From NCBI GenBank assembly GCA_018241685.1, contig JAFEDJ010000056.1, positions 21,494 through 85,493 on the forward strand: a DNA stretch of 64,000 bases. Direction: 5' to 3'. Position numbers and translations under genes: made by a program. Source of the DNA: Pseudomonadota bacterium. GTDB lineage: Bacteria > Pseudomonadota > Gammaproteobacteria > Burkholderiales > Rhodocyclaceae. Below the pieces are notes generated by a model. That model searched no databases, was not told the DNA's origin, and was given only the letters and a program-made list of their open reading frames with translations. Below, one piece after another: positions 25,356-34,938 of this stretch; within the stretch, counting starts at the first letter, position 1; each line of letters opens with the position of its first letter.

Positions 25356-27323
25356 ATGCACACGACAAATTCACCGGCGAGGCGCAAGCGGCGCCTCGGC
25401 ATCACCCTGACCTTTCTTGCTGCCAGCGTACTGGGTGGCCTGGCTTACGCCGACACCACCTGGCTGCAAAAACTGTTGCCCCGCACCAACGCGCAACAGA
25501 CTCAAACATCGGAACGCGGCCCTCAGACGAGCGGCAGCACGACAGCGAACGGCAAGCGCAGCGACGGCACCTCCAGCAACAACTGGTCCGGCTCCGCCAA
25601 CCCCTTCCTTGGGACCACCTCGATCTCGCCGGCGAGTGTGACCACGCTGAGCGCCAGCAGCACGACGACTACCGCCACAACCGGCAGCTTTGCGTCCCGC
25701 TACGCGCTGCTGGCCTGGAACGACCTGGGCATGCACTGTGTAGACGGCAAGGACTACTCCATCATGTCCATCCTGCCGCCCTACAACAACCTGCACGCCC
25801 AGCTGATTGACCGTCAGTCCGGCAAGCAGGTCACCTCCGGCGTGACGCTGAGCTACGAGTCGCTGCGCGATCCGTCGGGCTCCATCAACACCTCATCAGC
25901 GGGCAAGACCAACTTCTGGCAATACGTCAAAGCCCTGTACGGCGGCGCGCCGGCACCCAACCGCGGCCTCAATTTGAGCAACCCGGCGGTCAGCAACCCG
26001 ACGCCGAGCACCCAGCCAGCCGCAATGAGCTACAACCAGGTACAGAGCTGGTACGAAGCAGAAGGCCTGCCCATCCTGCCCTACGACGACACCCTGACCA
26101 GCAACGGGTACAACAAGAACTACTACCCGATGGTGAAGGTCGTCGCCAAGAGCAGCACCGGCACCGTGCTGGCCAGCACCCAGACCGTACTGCCGGTGTC
26201 CGACGAGATGACCTGCATCAGCTGTCACGCCAGCAACTCCAACAAGGATGCGGCCAAGCCACCGCTGCGCGGTTGGGCCAATTACAGCGCCGATCCGGAA
26301 AAGGACTGGAAGAAGAACGTACTGCGCCTGCACGACGACAAGCACGCCAACGACCCGGTTTACCAGGCGGCCCTGCTCAAGCTGCAGCCGGTGGCGGCCG
26401 CCGGCCTCGCCCAGCGCGCCGACCAGGGGACTCCGACCCTATGCGCCTCATGCCATGGCTCCAACGCGCTCGCTTCGCCGGGCTTCACCGTCACGGCGAA
26501 CGGCCAGACCGTGAAGATCTCTGCCCTCACGTCCGCAATGCACCGCTTGCACGGCCAGGTGAAGGATCCGATCAAGCAGATCGCACTCGACAGCATCGGC
26601 AACCGGGACTCCTGCTATCAGTGCCACCCGGGCTCGGTCACCAAGTGCTTGCGCGGCGCGATGAGCGACACGCCGGGCCTCGACTGCCAGAGCTGTCACG
26701 GCAACCTGGGCGCGGTCGGCAAGGCCAGCCGGGTCGGCTGGCTGCAGCAACCCAACTGTCAGGCTTGCCACCACGACGGCAAGCGTGAAACCGCCGCCGT
26801 CACCGACGTGACGACCGGCGCGCTGCGCGTGGTCACCGACACCCGCTTCGCCACCAACGCCAACACGCCGAAGACCGGCTTCTCCCTGTTCCGCTTCAGC
26901 GTCGGCCATGGCAAGACCCAGTGCGAAGCCTGTCACGGCTCAACCCACGCCGAGTACTCGTCGAAGAACCAGACATGGGCGAGCAGCCACGACAACGATC
27001 TACTGCAATCGAAGGCCATCCAGGGCTACGCCGGCACGATCACCGAATGCACGGTCTGCCACGCCACGGTGCCCCTCACGAAGAACGGCGGCCCCCACGG
27101 CATGCACACCATCGGCCAGGCTTGGGTCAACGCCCACGGCGACCAGGTTGAAGCGGGCGGCGCGTCGTCCTGCACCGCCTGCCACGGCAGCGACTACCGC
27201 GGCAGCCCGTTGTCGCAGGTGAAGATCGCCAAGACCTTCACCCACGACGGCAAGTCCTATGCGCTGGCTGCCGGCACCAAGGTCGGCTGCTACACCTGCC
27301 ACAACGGCCCGAAGGGAGACTGA
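25356..27323 (+). CDS. Nine-heme c-type cytochrome
   Basis: Periplasmic or membrane-tethered protein of 655 residues. The start is ATG 25356, preceded by a GGCGGGAG ribosome site. The basic N-terminus and helix RRLGITLTFLAASVLGGLAYA is a signal peptide or anchor, followed by a Ser/Thr-rich low-complexity stretch (to about 125) suggesting a flexible stalk. Nine CXXCH heme motifs occur in order: CISCH, CASCH, CYQCH, CQSCH, CQACH, CEACH, CTVCH, CTACH, CYTCH, all in the C-terminal half or so. The first approximately 290 residues carry no heme site. No neighbouring porin, quinol oxidase or cytochrome maturation gene is seen. It may shuttle electrons to an external or periplasmic acceptor; the partner is unknown. 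Confidence 0.9.
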   Translation: MHTTNSPARRKRRLGITLTFLAASVLGGLAYADTTWLQKLLPRTNAQQTQTSERGPQTSGSTTANGKRSDGTSSNNWSGSANPFLGTTSISPASVTTLSASSTTTTATTGSFASRYALLAWNDLGMHCVDGKDYSIMSILPPYNNLHAQLIDRQSGKQVTSGVTLSYESLRDPSGSINTSSAGKTNFWQYVKALYGGAPAPNRGLNLSNPAVSNPTPSTQPAAMSYNQVQSWYEAEGLPILPYDDTLTSNGYNKNYYPMVKVVAKSSTGTVLASTQTVLPVSDEMTCISCHASNSNKDAAKPPLRGWANYSADPEKDWKKNVLRLHDDKHANDPVYQAALLKLQPVAAAGLAQRADQGTPTLCASCHGSNALASPGFTVTANGQTVKISALTSAMHRLHGQVKDPIKQIALDSIGNRDSCYQCHPGSVTKCLRGAMSDTPGLDCQSCHGNLGAVGKASRVGWLQQPNCQACHHDGKRETAAVTDVTTGALRVVTDTRFATNANTPKTGFSLFRFSVGHGKTQCEACHGSTHAEYSSKNQTWASSHDNDLLQSKAIQGYAGTITECTVCHATVPLTKNGGPHGMHTIGQAWVNAHGDQVEAGGASSCTACHGSDYRGSPLSQVKIAKTFTHDGKSYALAAGTKVGCYTCHNGPKGD

Positions 27324-27353
27324 AACCCGCTCTTGCCTTCCACCGGTCAGCAC

Positions 27354-27380
27354 AAGGGGCGCACCATGCGCCCCTTTTTT
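27354..27380 (+). terminator. Rho-independent terminator after nine-heme cytochrome
   Basis: GGGGCGC/GCGCCCC stem (27356-27362 and 27368-27374), loop ACCAT, followed by T6. Thirty bases after the stop codon. Confidence 0.92.
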
Positions 27381-27540
27381 ACTGGACTGCCGTCACTTCG
27401 GCCGGACCGGTACCCAGAGCTGTGCAGTCGAAGATGCCGGTAGCCGGATCGTGATAAGTGGCTGCCGGATGGACATCAACAATCGGCACATCCATGCCCT
27501 ACTCCCCGAAGAAAACCGGCATCAGCGCCGCGGCACGCAA

Positions 27541-27987
27541 TCAGCCCGGGATGTCGGCTTCGACCAGCTGCGCGAGCAGCTGCAGCGACTCCTGCCAGCC
27601 CAGGTAGCAGGCCTGCGCCGGGATGATCTCGGGGATGCCTTCCTGCACGATGTTCAGCTCGGTGCCGCAGAACACCGCGCTGAGCACGACCGTGGTCTGC
27701 ATCTGGCCGGGCAGGTTCGGATCGTCGAAGACCCCCGTGTAGCGCAGCCGCGCAGCCGGCTCCAGCTCCAGGTAAGTCCCGCCGAAGCTGTGGCTGTGCC
27801 CGTTGCCGAGGTTCGTGAAGGACATGCGGTAGGCGCCGCCGACCTGCGCATCCAGCTGGTGGACGGTGCCGGTAAAGCCATGGGGCGGCAGCCACTTGGC
27901 CATCGCCGCGGGATCGAGAAAGGCCCGGTAGATGCGCTCCGGCGGCGCGCGCAGCACACGGTGCAGACGGATGGTGTGGGTGCTCAT
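27541..27987 (-). CDS. SRPBCC / AHSA1-like protein
   Basis: Protein of 148 residues from ATG 27987. The pattern RVLRAPPERIYRAFLDPAAMAKWLPP with GGAYRMSFTNLG and the C-terminal helix LGWQESLQLLAQLVE is that of the AHSA1/YndB group of the START-like SRPBCC superfamily. These bind hydrophobic ligands; function is not assigned. A small hypothetical gene lies 64 bases upstream on the same strand and may be co-transcribed. Confidence 0.88.
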   Translation of the reverse strand: MSTHTIRLHRVLRAPPERIYRAFLDPAAMAKWLPPHGFTGTVHQLDAQVGGAYRMSFTNLGNGHSHSFGGTYLELEPAARLRYTGVFDDPNLPGQMQTTVVLSAVFCGTELNIVQEGIPEIIPAQACYLGWQESLQLLAQLVEADIPG

Positions 27988-28051
27988 GCTCACTCCTGGG
28001 TGGAAAGGGGTCCCTGAACTGTAGTCGATGGCGTCCGATGACGCCGACGGT

Positions 28052-28291
28052 TCACTTGCCAAGCGTCTCGATGCGGAAGCGCATGTCGAAGATGGCCGCC
28101 TGCAGCGCCTGCTCCGCGCCACGCCGTCCGCCGGGCCGGTCCGGATAGTCGGTCCAGTCCCCGTAGCGCAGCTGCCAGCCGTTCAAGGACGCGTCATCCA
28201 CCCGCAGGATCAGCTCGGGCACCAGGAAGACGTCGCCGGCCGCGGTGACCTGTTCGCGCAGCGGAACCTGGTCGGGGGACTCGATGAACAT
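28052..28291 (-). CDS. Small hypothetical protein
   Basis: Seventy-nine residues from ATG 28291, chosen for a GGAG ribosome site about 10 bases upstream. Soluble, without signal or membrane segment. Contains a VFLVPELILRVDDASLNGW strand region and GDWTDYPDRPGG. No family recognised. Same strand as the SRPBCC gene that follows. Confidence 0.6.
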   Translation of the reverse strand: MFIESPDQVPLREQVTAAGDVFLVPELILRVDDASLNGWQLRYGDWTDYPDRPGGRRGAEQALQAAIFDMRFRIETLGK

Positions 28292-28538
28292 GGCGGGGCA
28301 CTCCGTGCAAGGACACAAGGCACGCAGCATACCGTGTCGGCGGGCACGGGATCAGCGCTGCCGGACACGCGGCGCGGCGCACCCGGCGCCAGCCGCTCGG
28401 GCGGGGCGCGGCATGTGTCAGATGGTGACAAAAGTCCTGCCGCGCGCCTGCTCCTCCCTCACCGCCACCAGAATCGGAAACAATACGCGGCCGCGGCTGC
28501 CATAAGGCCCCGCTCCCGGCAGAACCCAGGGAGGAACG

Positions 28539-31500
28539 GTGTTCCAATCGCTCAATGTAAGAAAACAATTGCTTCTCGTCGCCGCGGTGGTGTGCGCCCT
28601 CTTCGTGGGCCTGGCCGTCCTCGTCTGGAGCGCGACGCAATCGATCATCGACGCCGCCCATGGCATGGCCCAGGGCAAGGACATCGTCGCCGACGTACTG
28701 CCGCCACCGCTGTACGTCATCGAAGCCCAGCTGACGGCCCTGCAACTCGGGCAGGCCCGGGCGGAGGAGCGCCCTGCGCTGCTGAACACGCTGACGACAC
28801 TCAAGCGCAAGTACGACGAGCGCAACACCTACTGGGCGCAGCAGGCCCTCACCCCGGAGCTGCGTGACGCATTGCTTGCAACCGAGAAGCGCACCGCGGA
28901 TGCGTACTGGCGCTTCCTGTTCGACGACTATGTCGCCGCCCTCCAGCACGACGATACGGCGGAAGCCGCCAACCTCCAGCAGACACTGCGGGAACGCTAC
29001 GAAACCCATCGGGCCGCCGTCGATGCGACGGTGGGAATCGCCTCGGCCTTCGCCGACCGAACTTCGGACAACCTCTACCTGACGGCAACCCGCGTCCGCC
29101 TGCTGGTCGGCGTACTGACCGCCGGCGGCGTGCTGCTGGTGGGGGGCCTGATGTTGCTCAGCACCCGCGCCATCCTGCGCCGCCTCGGCGGCGAACCCAT
29201 TGCGATGCAAAAGGTGGCCCGCCGGATCGCCATGGGCGATCTGGGCGCGGAAGTGGAAGTTGCCTATGGCGACGATCACAGCCTCGCGGCCTCGCTCCTG
29301 CACATGAAGGACAGGCTGCGCGAATCGATTGCCCTGCTCGAACAGGAACGCCGGCAGCTGCGCACACTGATCAACACCCTGCCCGATCTGGTCTGGCTGA
29401 AGGATCCCCAGGGCGTCTTCATCACCTGCAACAACAAGTTCGAACGTCTTCTCGGGGCCCCCGAAAGCGAAATCGTCGGCAAGAGGGATCACGACTTCCT
29501 CCCGACCGAACAGGCCGACACCTTCCGGCAACACGACCTGCATGCCATCGAGAGCGGACAGCCCTGCGTCAATGCGGAAACGGTGACCTACCGGGACGAT
29601 GGCCACGAAGAAATGCTGGAGACGATCAAGACGCCGATGTACGACGACGCGGGCCGCCTGATCGGCGTGCTCGGCATCGCCCGCGACGTTACCCGCAGCC
29701 ACCGCCTGATGGCGGAGCTCGAAGCCGCGCGCCAGGACGCCCTCAAGTCGAACACCGCCAAAAGCGCCTTCCTGGCCAACATGAGCCACGAGATCAGGAC
29801 TCCGATGCACGCCATCATCGGCATGGCCGACCTGGCGCTGGCGACCCCGCTGCCCCCCCGGCAGGCCAACTATGTCGGCAAGATCAGGGCGGCGTCGGAG
29901 AGCCTGCTCACCATCATCAACGACATCCTCGACTTCTCGAAGATCGAGGCCGGCAAACTGGACCTCGAACACGCCCCGTTCGTACTGGAGACCGTTTTCG
30001 AACGGCTGTCCGGCATCGTCGCGCTGCGCGCCGAAGAACAGGGCATCGAACTGCACTACGACATCGACGACGACTCCCGCCTTCTGGAAGGCGACGCGCT
30101 GCGGCTCGGCCAGATCCTGACCAATCTGGTGTCGAACGCCCTCAAGTTCTCCACCGGCGGCAACGTGGTGGTAGCGGTGGAAACCGCGCCGACGCAACAG
30201 GACGCGGTCGAACTCCACTTCTCCGTCCGCGACGAGGGCATCGGCATCAGCGAAGAACAAGTGGCACGCCTGTTCACATCCTTCACTCAGGCCGACACCT
30301 CGACCAGCCGGCGTTATGGCGGAACCGGCCTCGGTCTGGCCATCTGCCGTCAGCTCGTCGACATGATGGGTGGCCGCATCTGGGTGGACAGCGCCCTGGG
30401 CGCCGGCAGCACCTTCCACTTCACCACCCGCTTCAAGGCGCTGGGGCCCGATCGCCGGCGCGGCATCGCTGAATTCGGACAACAGCTGGCGGCCCATGCC
30501 GCTCGTCCAGTTCTGGTGATCGACGACAACCCCGTGGCACGGCACATCCACGCCCATCTGTGCCAGCAACTGGGCTTGCAGGTGGAACTCGCGGTAAGCG
30601 GCGACGAGGTCCTGGCCCGCATGGAAGCGGCGCCGCCCCCTGACTACCTGTTATGTCTCGTGGACTGGCGAATGTCGGGCATGGACGGCATCGAGACGAT
30701 CCGGCGCCTCAAATCGGTCTATCGCGACCACCGGATGAAATGTCCGCCGATGTTGCTGGCCACCGCCTTCAGCCATCACAAGGAACTCGACGCCGTCGCC
30801 GGCGAGATCGACGGCCTGCTGGCCAAGCCCGTCAGCGCGCGCCACCTGTACGTCGAGATCGCCAACAGCCTGGGCTTCCCGGACGAGGGCGCCCCCGTGA
30901 TCGAACGACGCGGCGCCACCACCCGGCAATGGTCACGTTTCCACGGGCTGGACGTCCTGGTCGTCGAGGACGTGGAGATCAACCGGGAAATCATCGGCGA
31001 ACTCCTGGGCAACGTGGGCCTGACGGTGCGCTTCGCCGCCAACGGCCAGCAAGCGCTTGAAGCCGTCGCCACCAGACGACCCGACCTGATCCTGATGGAC
31101 GTGCAGATGCCGGTGATGGATGGCTTCGCCGCGACGCGCCTGTTGCGGCAGCAAGCCGACTGCCGGGATCTGCCGATCATCGCCCTGACCGCCAACACGA
31201 TGGCCGACGAGAAGGACGCCTGCCGGCAGGCCGGCATGAATGCCCACGTGGCGAAACCGATCAACATGGATACGCTGTTCGACGAGATGGCCGCCCACGT
31301 GCCAGCCGAACGCATCACCGCAGCGGTGATCGTCGAGGACGAACAGCCGGTCGCCGTCTATCCCGAGCTGCCGGGAATCGACGTGGCGGTCGGCCTCACC
31401 TACATCAAGAAAGCAAAGTCGCTATACCGTCTCCTGGCCAAGTTCCGCGACACCCACGGCAAGACCTTCGAGCCCAGCTTCGCGCAGGCCATGGCCGCCA

Positions 31501-31715
31501 GCGACTGGGGCAGCCAGATCCGGCTCGCCCACACCCTGAAAGGCGTCGCCCGCACCCTTGGGGCTTACGATCTCGGCGAAGCGGCTGCCGCCCTTGAGGC
31601 CGCGGCGAACGACAAGGACAGGGAACGTACCGCTGCACACTTCGCACACACCGTGGATCGGCTCCAGCACGTCACCGGCGGGTTGCTGGGGGTGGAGGCG
31701 CTGATCGCGGCATAG
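28539..31715 (+). CDS. Hybrid histidine kinase with two receivers and Hpt (PAS-HisKA-HATPase-REC-REC-Hpt)
   Basis: Inner-membrane phosphorelay protein of 1058 residues. TM helices at about 10-32 and 188-208 enclose a helical periplasmic sensor of about 150 residues. HAMP-like linker to about 265; PAS at about 272-385; HisKA with His417 in SHEIRTPMHAI; HATPase with GGTGLGL near 598-604; first receiver about 650-785 (Asp in LVDWRMSGMDG); second receiver about 805-925 (Asp in LILMDVQMPVMDG); Hpt at the C-terminus with the His of AHTLKGV. Every phospho-site is intact, so a full four-step relay can occur in one chain. The final output regulator is not in the neighbourhood. Its 3' end overlaps that of the next kinase gene by 44 bp on the other strand. 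Confidence 0.95.
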   Translation: MFQSLNVRKQLLLVAAVVCALFVGLAVLVWSATQSIIDAAHGMAQGKDIVADVLPPPLYVIEAQLTALQLGQARAEERPALLNTLTTLKRKYDERNTYWAQQALTPELRDALLATEKRTADAYWRFLFDDYVAALQHDDTAEAANLQQTLRERYETHRAAVDATVGIASAFADRTSDNLYLTATRVRLLVGVLTAGGVLLVGGLMLLSTRAILRRLGGEPIAMQKVARRIAMGDLGAEVEVAYGDDHSLAASLLHMKDRLRESIALLEQERRQLRTLINTLPDLVWLKDPQGVFITCNNKFERLLGAPESEIVGKRDHDFLPTEQADTFRQHDLHAIESGQPCVNAETVTYRDDGHEEMLETIKTPMYDDAGRLIGVLGIARDVTRSHRLMAELEAARQDALKSNTAKSAFLANMSHEIRTPMHAIIGMADLALATPLPPRQANYVGKIRAASESLLTIINDILDFSKIEAGKLDLEHAPFVLETVFERLSGIVALRAEEQGIELHYDIDDDSRLLEGDALRLGQILTNLVSNALKFSTGGNVVVAVETAPTQQDAVELHFSVRDEGIGISEEQVARLFTSFTQADTSTSRRYGGTGLGLAICRQLVDMMGGRIWVDSALGAGSTFHFTTRFKALGPDRRRGIAEFGQQLAAHAARPVLVIDDNPVARHIHAHLCQQLGLQVELAVSGDEVLARMEAAPPPDYLLCLVDWRMSGMDGIETIRRLKSVYRDHRMKCPPMLLATAFSHHKELDAVAGEIDGLLAKPVSARHLYVEIANSLGFPDEGAPVIERRGATTRQWSRFHGLDVLVVEDVEINREIIGELLGNVGLTVRFAANGQQALEAVATRRPDLILMDVQMPVMDGFAATRLLRQQADCRDLPIIALTANTMADEKDACRQAGMNAHVAKPINMDTLFDEMAAHVPAERITAAVIVEDEQPVAVYPELPGIDVAVGLTYIKKAKSLYRLLAKFRDTHGKTFEPSFAQAMAASDWGSQIRLAHTLKGVARTLGAYDLGEAAAALEAAANDKDRERTAAHFAHTVDRLQHVTGGLLGVEALIAA

Positions 31716-34110
31716 TCTCGTAAGCAGACCCGAGGCCGCCCCCGGCATCTGCGGCGACCAGATCCAGCCAGCGGTCCAGCAGCGCGAACAGCACGTCCGG
31801 CGCCACCGGCTTGGCGATGAAGTCGTTCATGCCGGCTTCCAGGCAGCGGGCCTTGTCCTCGGCGAAGGCGTTGGCAGTGAGGGCCAAGATCGGCACGGCC
31901 TTCCGGCCAGGCAGCGCGCGGATGCGGCGCGTGGCTTCGAGGCCGTCCATACCGGGCATCTGCATGTCCATCAGGATCAGCGCGTAGTCGTTGGTGGTCG
32001 CCATGTTCAGGCCCTGCACGCCGTCCTCGGCGGCATCCACCAGCAGCCCCACATCACCGAGCAGGCTCAGCACTATCTCCCGGTTGACCGGCTCGTCCTC
32101 CACCAGCAGTACGCGGCGGCCCGCGTGGCGGCGCGCCAGGCTCTGCTCCGCCGCCTCGGACGCACCGGCCAACCCGACCGACAGGTCCTGCGCACCCTTG
32201 CGCAGGCGGGCGGTGAACCAGAAGGTACTGCCCTGCCCGGGCACGCTGGTGGCGCCGGCATCACCCCCCATCAGCTGCGCGATCTTCTTCGTGATCGCCA
32301 GCCCGAGGCCGGTCCCTCCGTACTTGCGCGTCATGCTGTTGTCGGCCTGCTCGAAGACGTTGAACAGGCGCGGCATGGCCTCCGCCGCAATACCGATACC
32401 GCTGTCCTCGACGACGAAGCGCAGCACGACGCTGTCCGCGCCCTCCTCCTGCGTATCGACGCGCAGCGCGATGCCGCCGGCCTCGGTAAACTTCACCGCG
32501 TTGTTGGCGTAGTTGAGCAGAGCCTGCTGCAAGCGAGTTGCATCGCCGAGCAATACACAGGCCGGCAACTGGAGCTGCACATCGAGCCGCAACTGACGCT
32601 CCTCCGCCTGCCCGCGAATCATGTCCACCACCGCACCGACGATGCGCTCCACCTGCAACGGCACCTCGTCCATGCTGAGCTTGCCGGCTTCGATCTTGGT
32701 CAGCTCCAGCACCGCGTTGATGATGTGCAGCAGGTGCACGCCCGCCGCCTCAAGCTTGCCGAGCTGCTGGGTCTGGCGCACATTCAGGCCTCCGCGCCGC
32801 AGCAGGTGGGCCATGCCGATGATGGCATTGAGTGGCGTGCGGATCTCGTGGGACATGTTGGCCAGGAAGGCGCTCTTGGCCAGGTTGGCCCCCTCCGCCG
32901 CCCGCGTGGCCTGCAGCAGTTCGCCGGTGCGACGGGCCACCGTGTGCTCCAGGTCCTGCCGATAGCGGATCTGCCGCCACAAGAGCGTCCCAAGCAGGGC
33001 CAGACAGGCCAGCGTGGACACTGTCGAGATCAGCGCCGTGCGCCACCACTCGGCAAGGAAGTCGCCCGTCGCCAGCCCCACAGCAACATAGAAAGGATAG
33101 GCGCCGACACGCTTGTAAGCGTAGATGCGCTCCTGCCCATCGAGCGCCGCCTGGAAACGGATGATCCCCTCCCGGTCGCCCTGCTCGATGCGCATGTGCA
33201 TCGGATTGTTGATGATCGCCTGATTGACCGCTTCCGGCCGCTGCGGGATGCGCATCACCAGCCGCGCATCGTCGCTGCGCCGCCAGGTGACGGCACCGTG
33301 CTCGCCGAGGTCGATGGCGTTCACCAGCGTGGACAGGTAATCCAGTTCGAGCGGCGCCATTGCCGCCCCGACGAAGCGCCCCTGAACATCGCGGATCGGC
33401 AGCGCGGCGAAGAGCTGCGGCCGATGGCTGATGCGTCCGACACTGACCTCGGAAAAGAACAGCGGATGCTCCGGTTGCTGTTTGAGGATCTCGAAATAGC
33501 TGCGCCCCCGCGCACTGGGTGGCGTACCCGTAGCAATCCCCTCAGAGAGATACAGCACGTTGCCGTCCCGGTCGATCAGGCGCAGCCCGCTGATTTCCGG
33601 GAAGCGCTGGGCCCACGCGGCGAGCTTGCGGTGCAAGTCCGGCGCATAGCGCTCACGGGCAACCAGATCGAGGGCCTCGACGGGGACTTCCTCCGCCAGC
33701 GCCGCGAGGGTCGTCTCGGTACGCCGCAGGGATACATCCAGCCGCGCCTCAAGTATCTCGACGAGATTGCGCGCATTGGCAGTCGCCAGCCGGATCTGGC
33801 CCCGGTAGCCCTCCGCCAGAAAGAAACCCAACAGCAGCAGCACCGCGACGGCGAACAACAGGAAGCCGCCAAGGGACTTGCAGCAGGACAGCCTGGATGC
33901 GGATCCTGGACCTTCACACTTCGACGGCTCGGACAACGACTGGAAAGTCCGCATGGGGATCGACTGGGCCTCGGAATCGCGGGATCTAACTACCAGCCGA
34001 TCATAACGCCCCGACCATCCCCTTGCACGCCACCGCGCCGTGCGTATCCATTGTTTGCTCATGGATATCGAACATCTGGCCGGCGCAGTGGAAGCTGGGC
34101 GATAGTGCAT
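31672..34110 (-). CDS. Hybrid histidine kinase with dCache-like sensor
   Basis: Protein of up to 812 residues. ATG 34110 has GGAAG 5 bases upstream; ATG 33954 (residue 53) is an alternative just before the first TM helix. TM at about 78-100 and 350-370 enclose a double-Cache-like sensor (LRLIDRDGNVLYLSEG, then SEVSVGRISHRPQLFAALPI), as found in sensors of small organic ligands. HisKA with SHEIRTPLNAI, HATPase with GGTGLGL, and a receiver with LILMDMQMPGMDGLEATRR complete it. The C-terminal receiver closely resembles that of the kinase at the left end of the window. No adjacent response regulator. Confidence 0.93.
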   Translation of the reverse strand: MHYRPASTAPARCSISMSKQWIRTARWRARGWSGRYDRLVVRSRDSEAQSIPMRTFQSLSEPSKCEGPGSASRLSCCKSLGGFLLFAVAVLLLLGFFLAEGYRGQIRLATANARNLVEILEARLDVSLRRTETTLAALAEEVPVEALDLVARERYAPDLHRKLAAWAQRFPEISGLRLIDRDGNVLYLSEGIATGTPPSARGRSYFEILKQQPEHPLFFSEVSVGRISHRPQLFAALPIRDVQGRFVGAAMAPLELDYLSTLVNAIDLGEHGAVTWRRSDDARLVMRIPQRPEAVNQAIINNPMHMRIEQGDREGIIRFQAALDGQERIYAYKRVGAYPFYVAVGLATGDFLAEWWRTALISTVSTLACLALLGTLLWRQIRYRQDLEHTVARRTGELLQATRAAEGANLAKSAFLANMSHEIRTPLNAIIGMAHLLRRGGLNVRQTQQLGKLEAAGVHLLHIINAVLELTKIEAGKLSMDEVPLQVERIVGAVVDMIRGQAEERQLRLDVQLQLPACVLLGDATRLQQALLNYANNAVKFTEAGGIALRVDTQEEGADSVVLRFVVEDSGIGIAAEAMPRLFNVFEQADNSMTRKYGGTGLGLAITKKIAQLMGGDAGATSVPGQGSTFWFTARLRKGAQDLSVGLAGASEAAEQSLARRHAGRRVLLVEDEPVNREIVLSLLGDVGLLVDAAEDGVQGLNMATTNDYALILMDMQMPGMDGLEATRRIRALPGRKAVPILALTANAFAEDKARCLEAGMNDFIAKPVAPDVLFALLDRWLDLVAADAGGGLGSAYETMPRSAPPPPATRR

Positions 34111-34146
34111 GTTAACTTCCGCCCCCCGTCACACCGCTCATCCGCC

Positions 34147-34785
34147 ATGGCTCCGTCCGCCGCCCTGCTGCCGCCCGTCGTCGACAAGCGCCTGCGCGAC
34201 TTCGCCGGCGGCGCGCCGCTGCGCATCCGCCACCGGGGTGCCGGCGAGGCCGGCAGCGACGTGTATTGCCATGCGGTGGTGCGTGACACGGTGGCGGCGT
34301 CGGGCGGACGCCAGTGTTTCGGCTGGCTGCACAGCCTGCCGGCCCATGCCAGGCCGCAGCAGGGCGCCCACGGCTTCACCTTCCATTCCGTGTGGCTGGC
34401 GCCGGACGGGCAACTGGTGGATGTGGCGCCCCACGCCTTCTCGCGGAACGGCTGGAGCGTCTTCATCCCGGACCGCCGGCGGCGTTACGACTTCGCGCAG
34501 GACATGGGCTACAACGCGCTGGTCATCTACACGGACGCCCGCGTCAGCGCCTACGCGCGCAAGCTCAGCGGCCTGCCGGTGGCGCCCGGCGAGCTGTACT
34601 GGACATCCCACCTCTACCTGTTGCCGGTGGCCACCTACGAAGGGCGCTTCCGTCGCGCGTCGCGCTACCTGGCCGAGATCGAGCGGCGCTACGGCCTGCG
34701 CAGCGACGGCAGGCGCCTCGTCGGGCTGGAAGGGCTGAACCGCAGCCAGCGCATCGAACTGGCCTTCAATTACGGCGTGTATTGA
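34147..34785 (+). CDS. Conserved-looking hypothetical protein
   Basis: Cytoplasmic protein of 212 residues from ATG 34147, divergent from the dCache kinase. No signal peptide or TM segment. Contains CFGWLHSLPAH, FHSVWLAPDGQLVDVAPH and a basic/aromatic C-terminus (NRSQRIELAFNYGVY). The central His/Asp-containing strand looks like an enzyme or binding core, but no family was recognised. High-GC codon use supports a real gene. Confidence 0.75.
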   Translation: MAPSAALLPPVVDKRLRDFAGGAPLRIRHRGAGEAGSDVYCHAVVRDTVAASGGRQCFGWLHSLPAHARPQQGAHGFTFHSVWLAPDGQLVDVAPHAFSRNGWSVFIPDRRRRYDFAQDMGYNALVIYTDARVSAYARKLSGLPVAPGELYWTSHLYLLPVATYEGRFRRASRYLAEIERRYGLRSDGRRLVGLEGLNRSQRIELAFNYGVY

Positions 34786-34938
34786 GCTGCGCCGCCGCGC
34801 ATTCCGATGCCGGAACGGCCACGCGGTTGACCTGGCGCAAACAAAGCCGGATTGCCATCGTTCCGACACCGTCCCGTTACCGTACTGTCATCCGGCGTGG
34901 CCACAGTGCCCTCATCCAAACCACAAGAGGGCGGCCAG

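Noticed and set aside
28194..30569. Leftward open frame of about 790 codons antisense to the first part of the hybrid kinase
   Set aside because: No domain, no ribosome site; the kinase strand has intact catalytic motifs.
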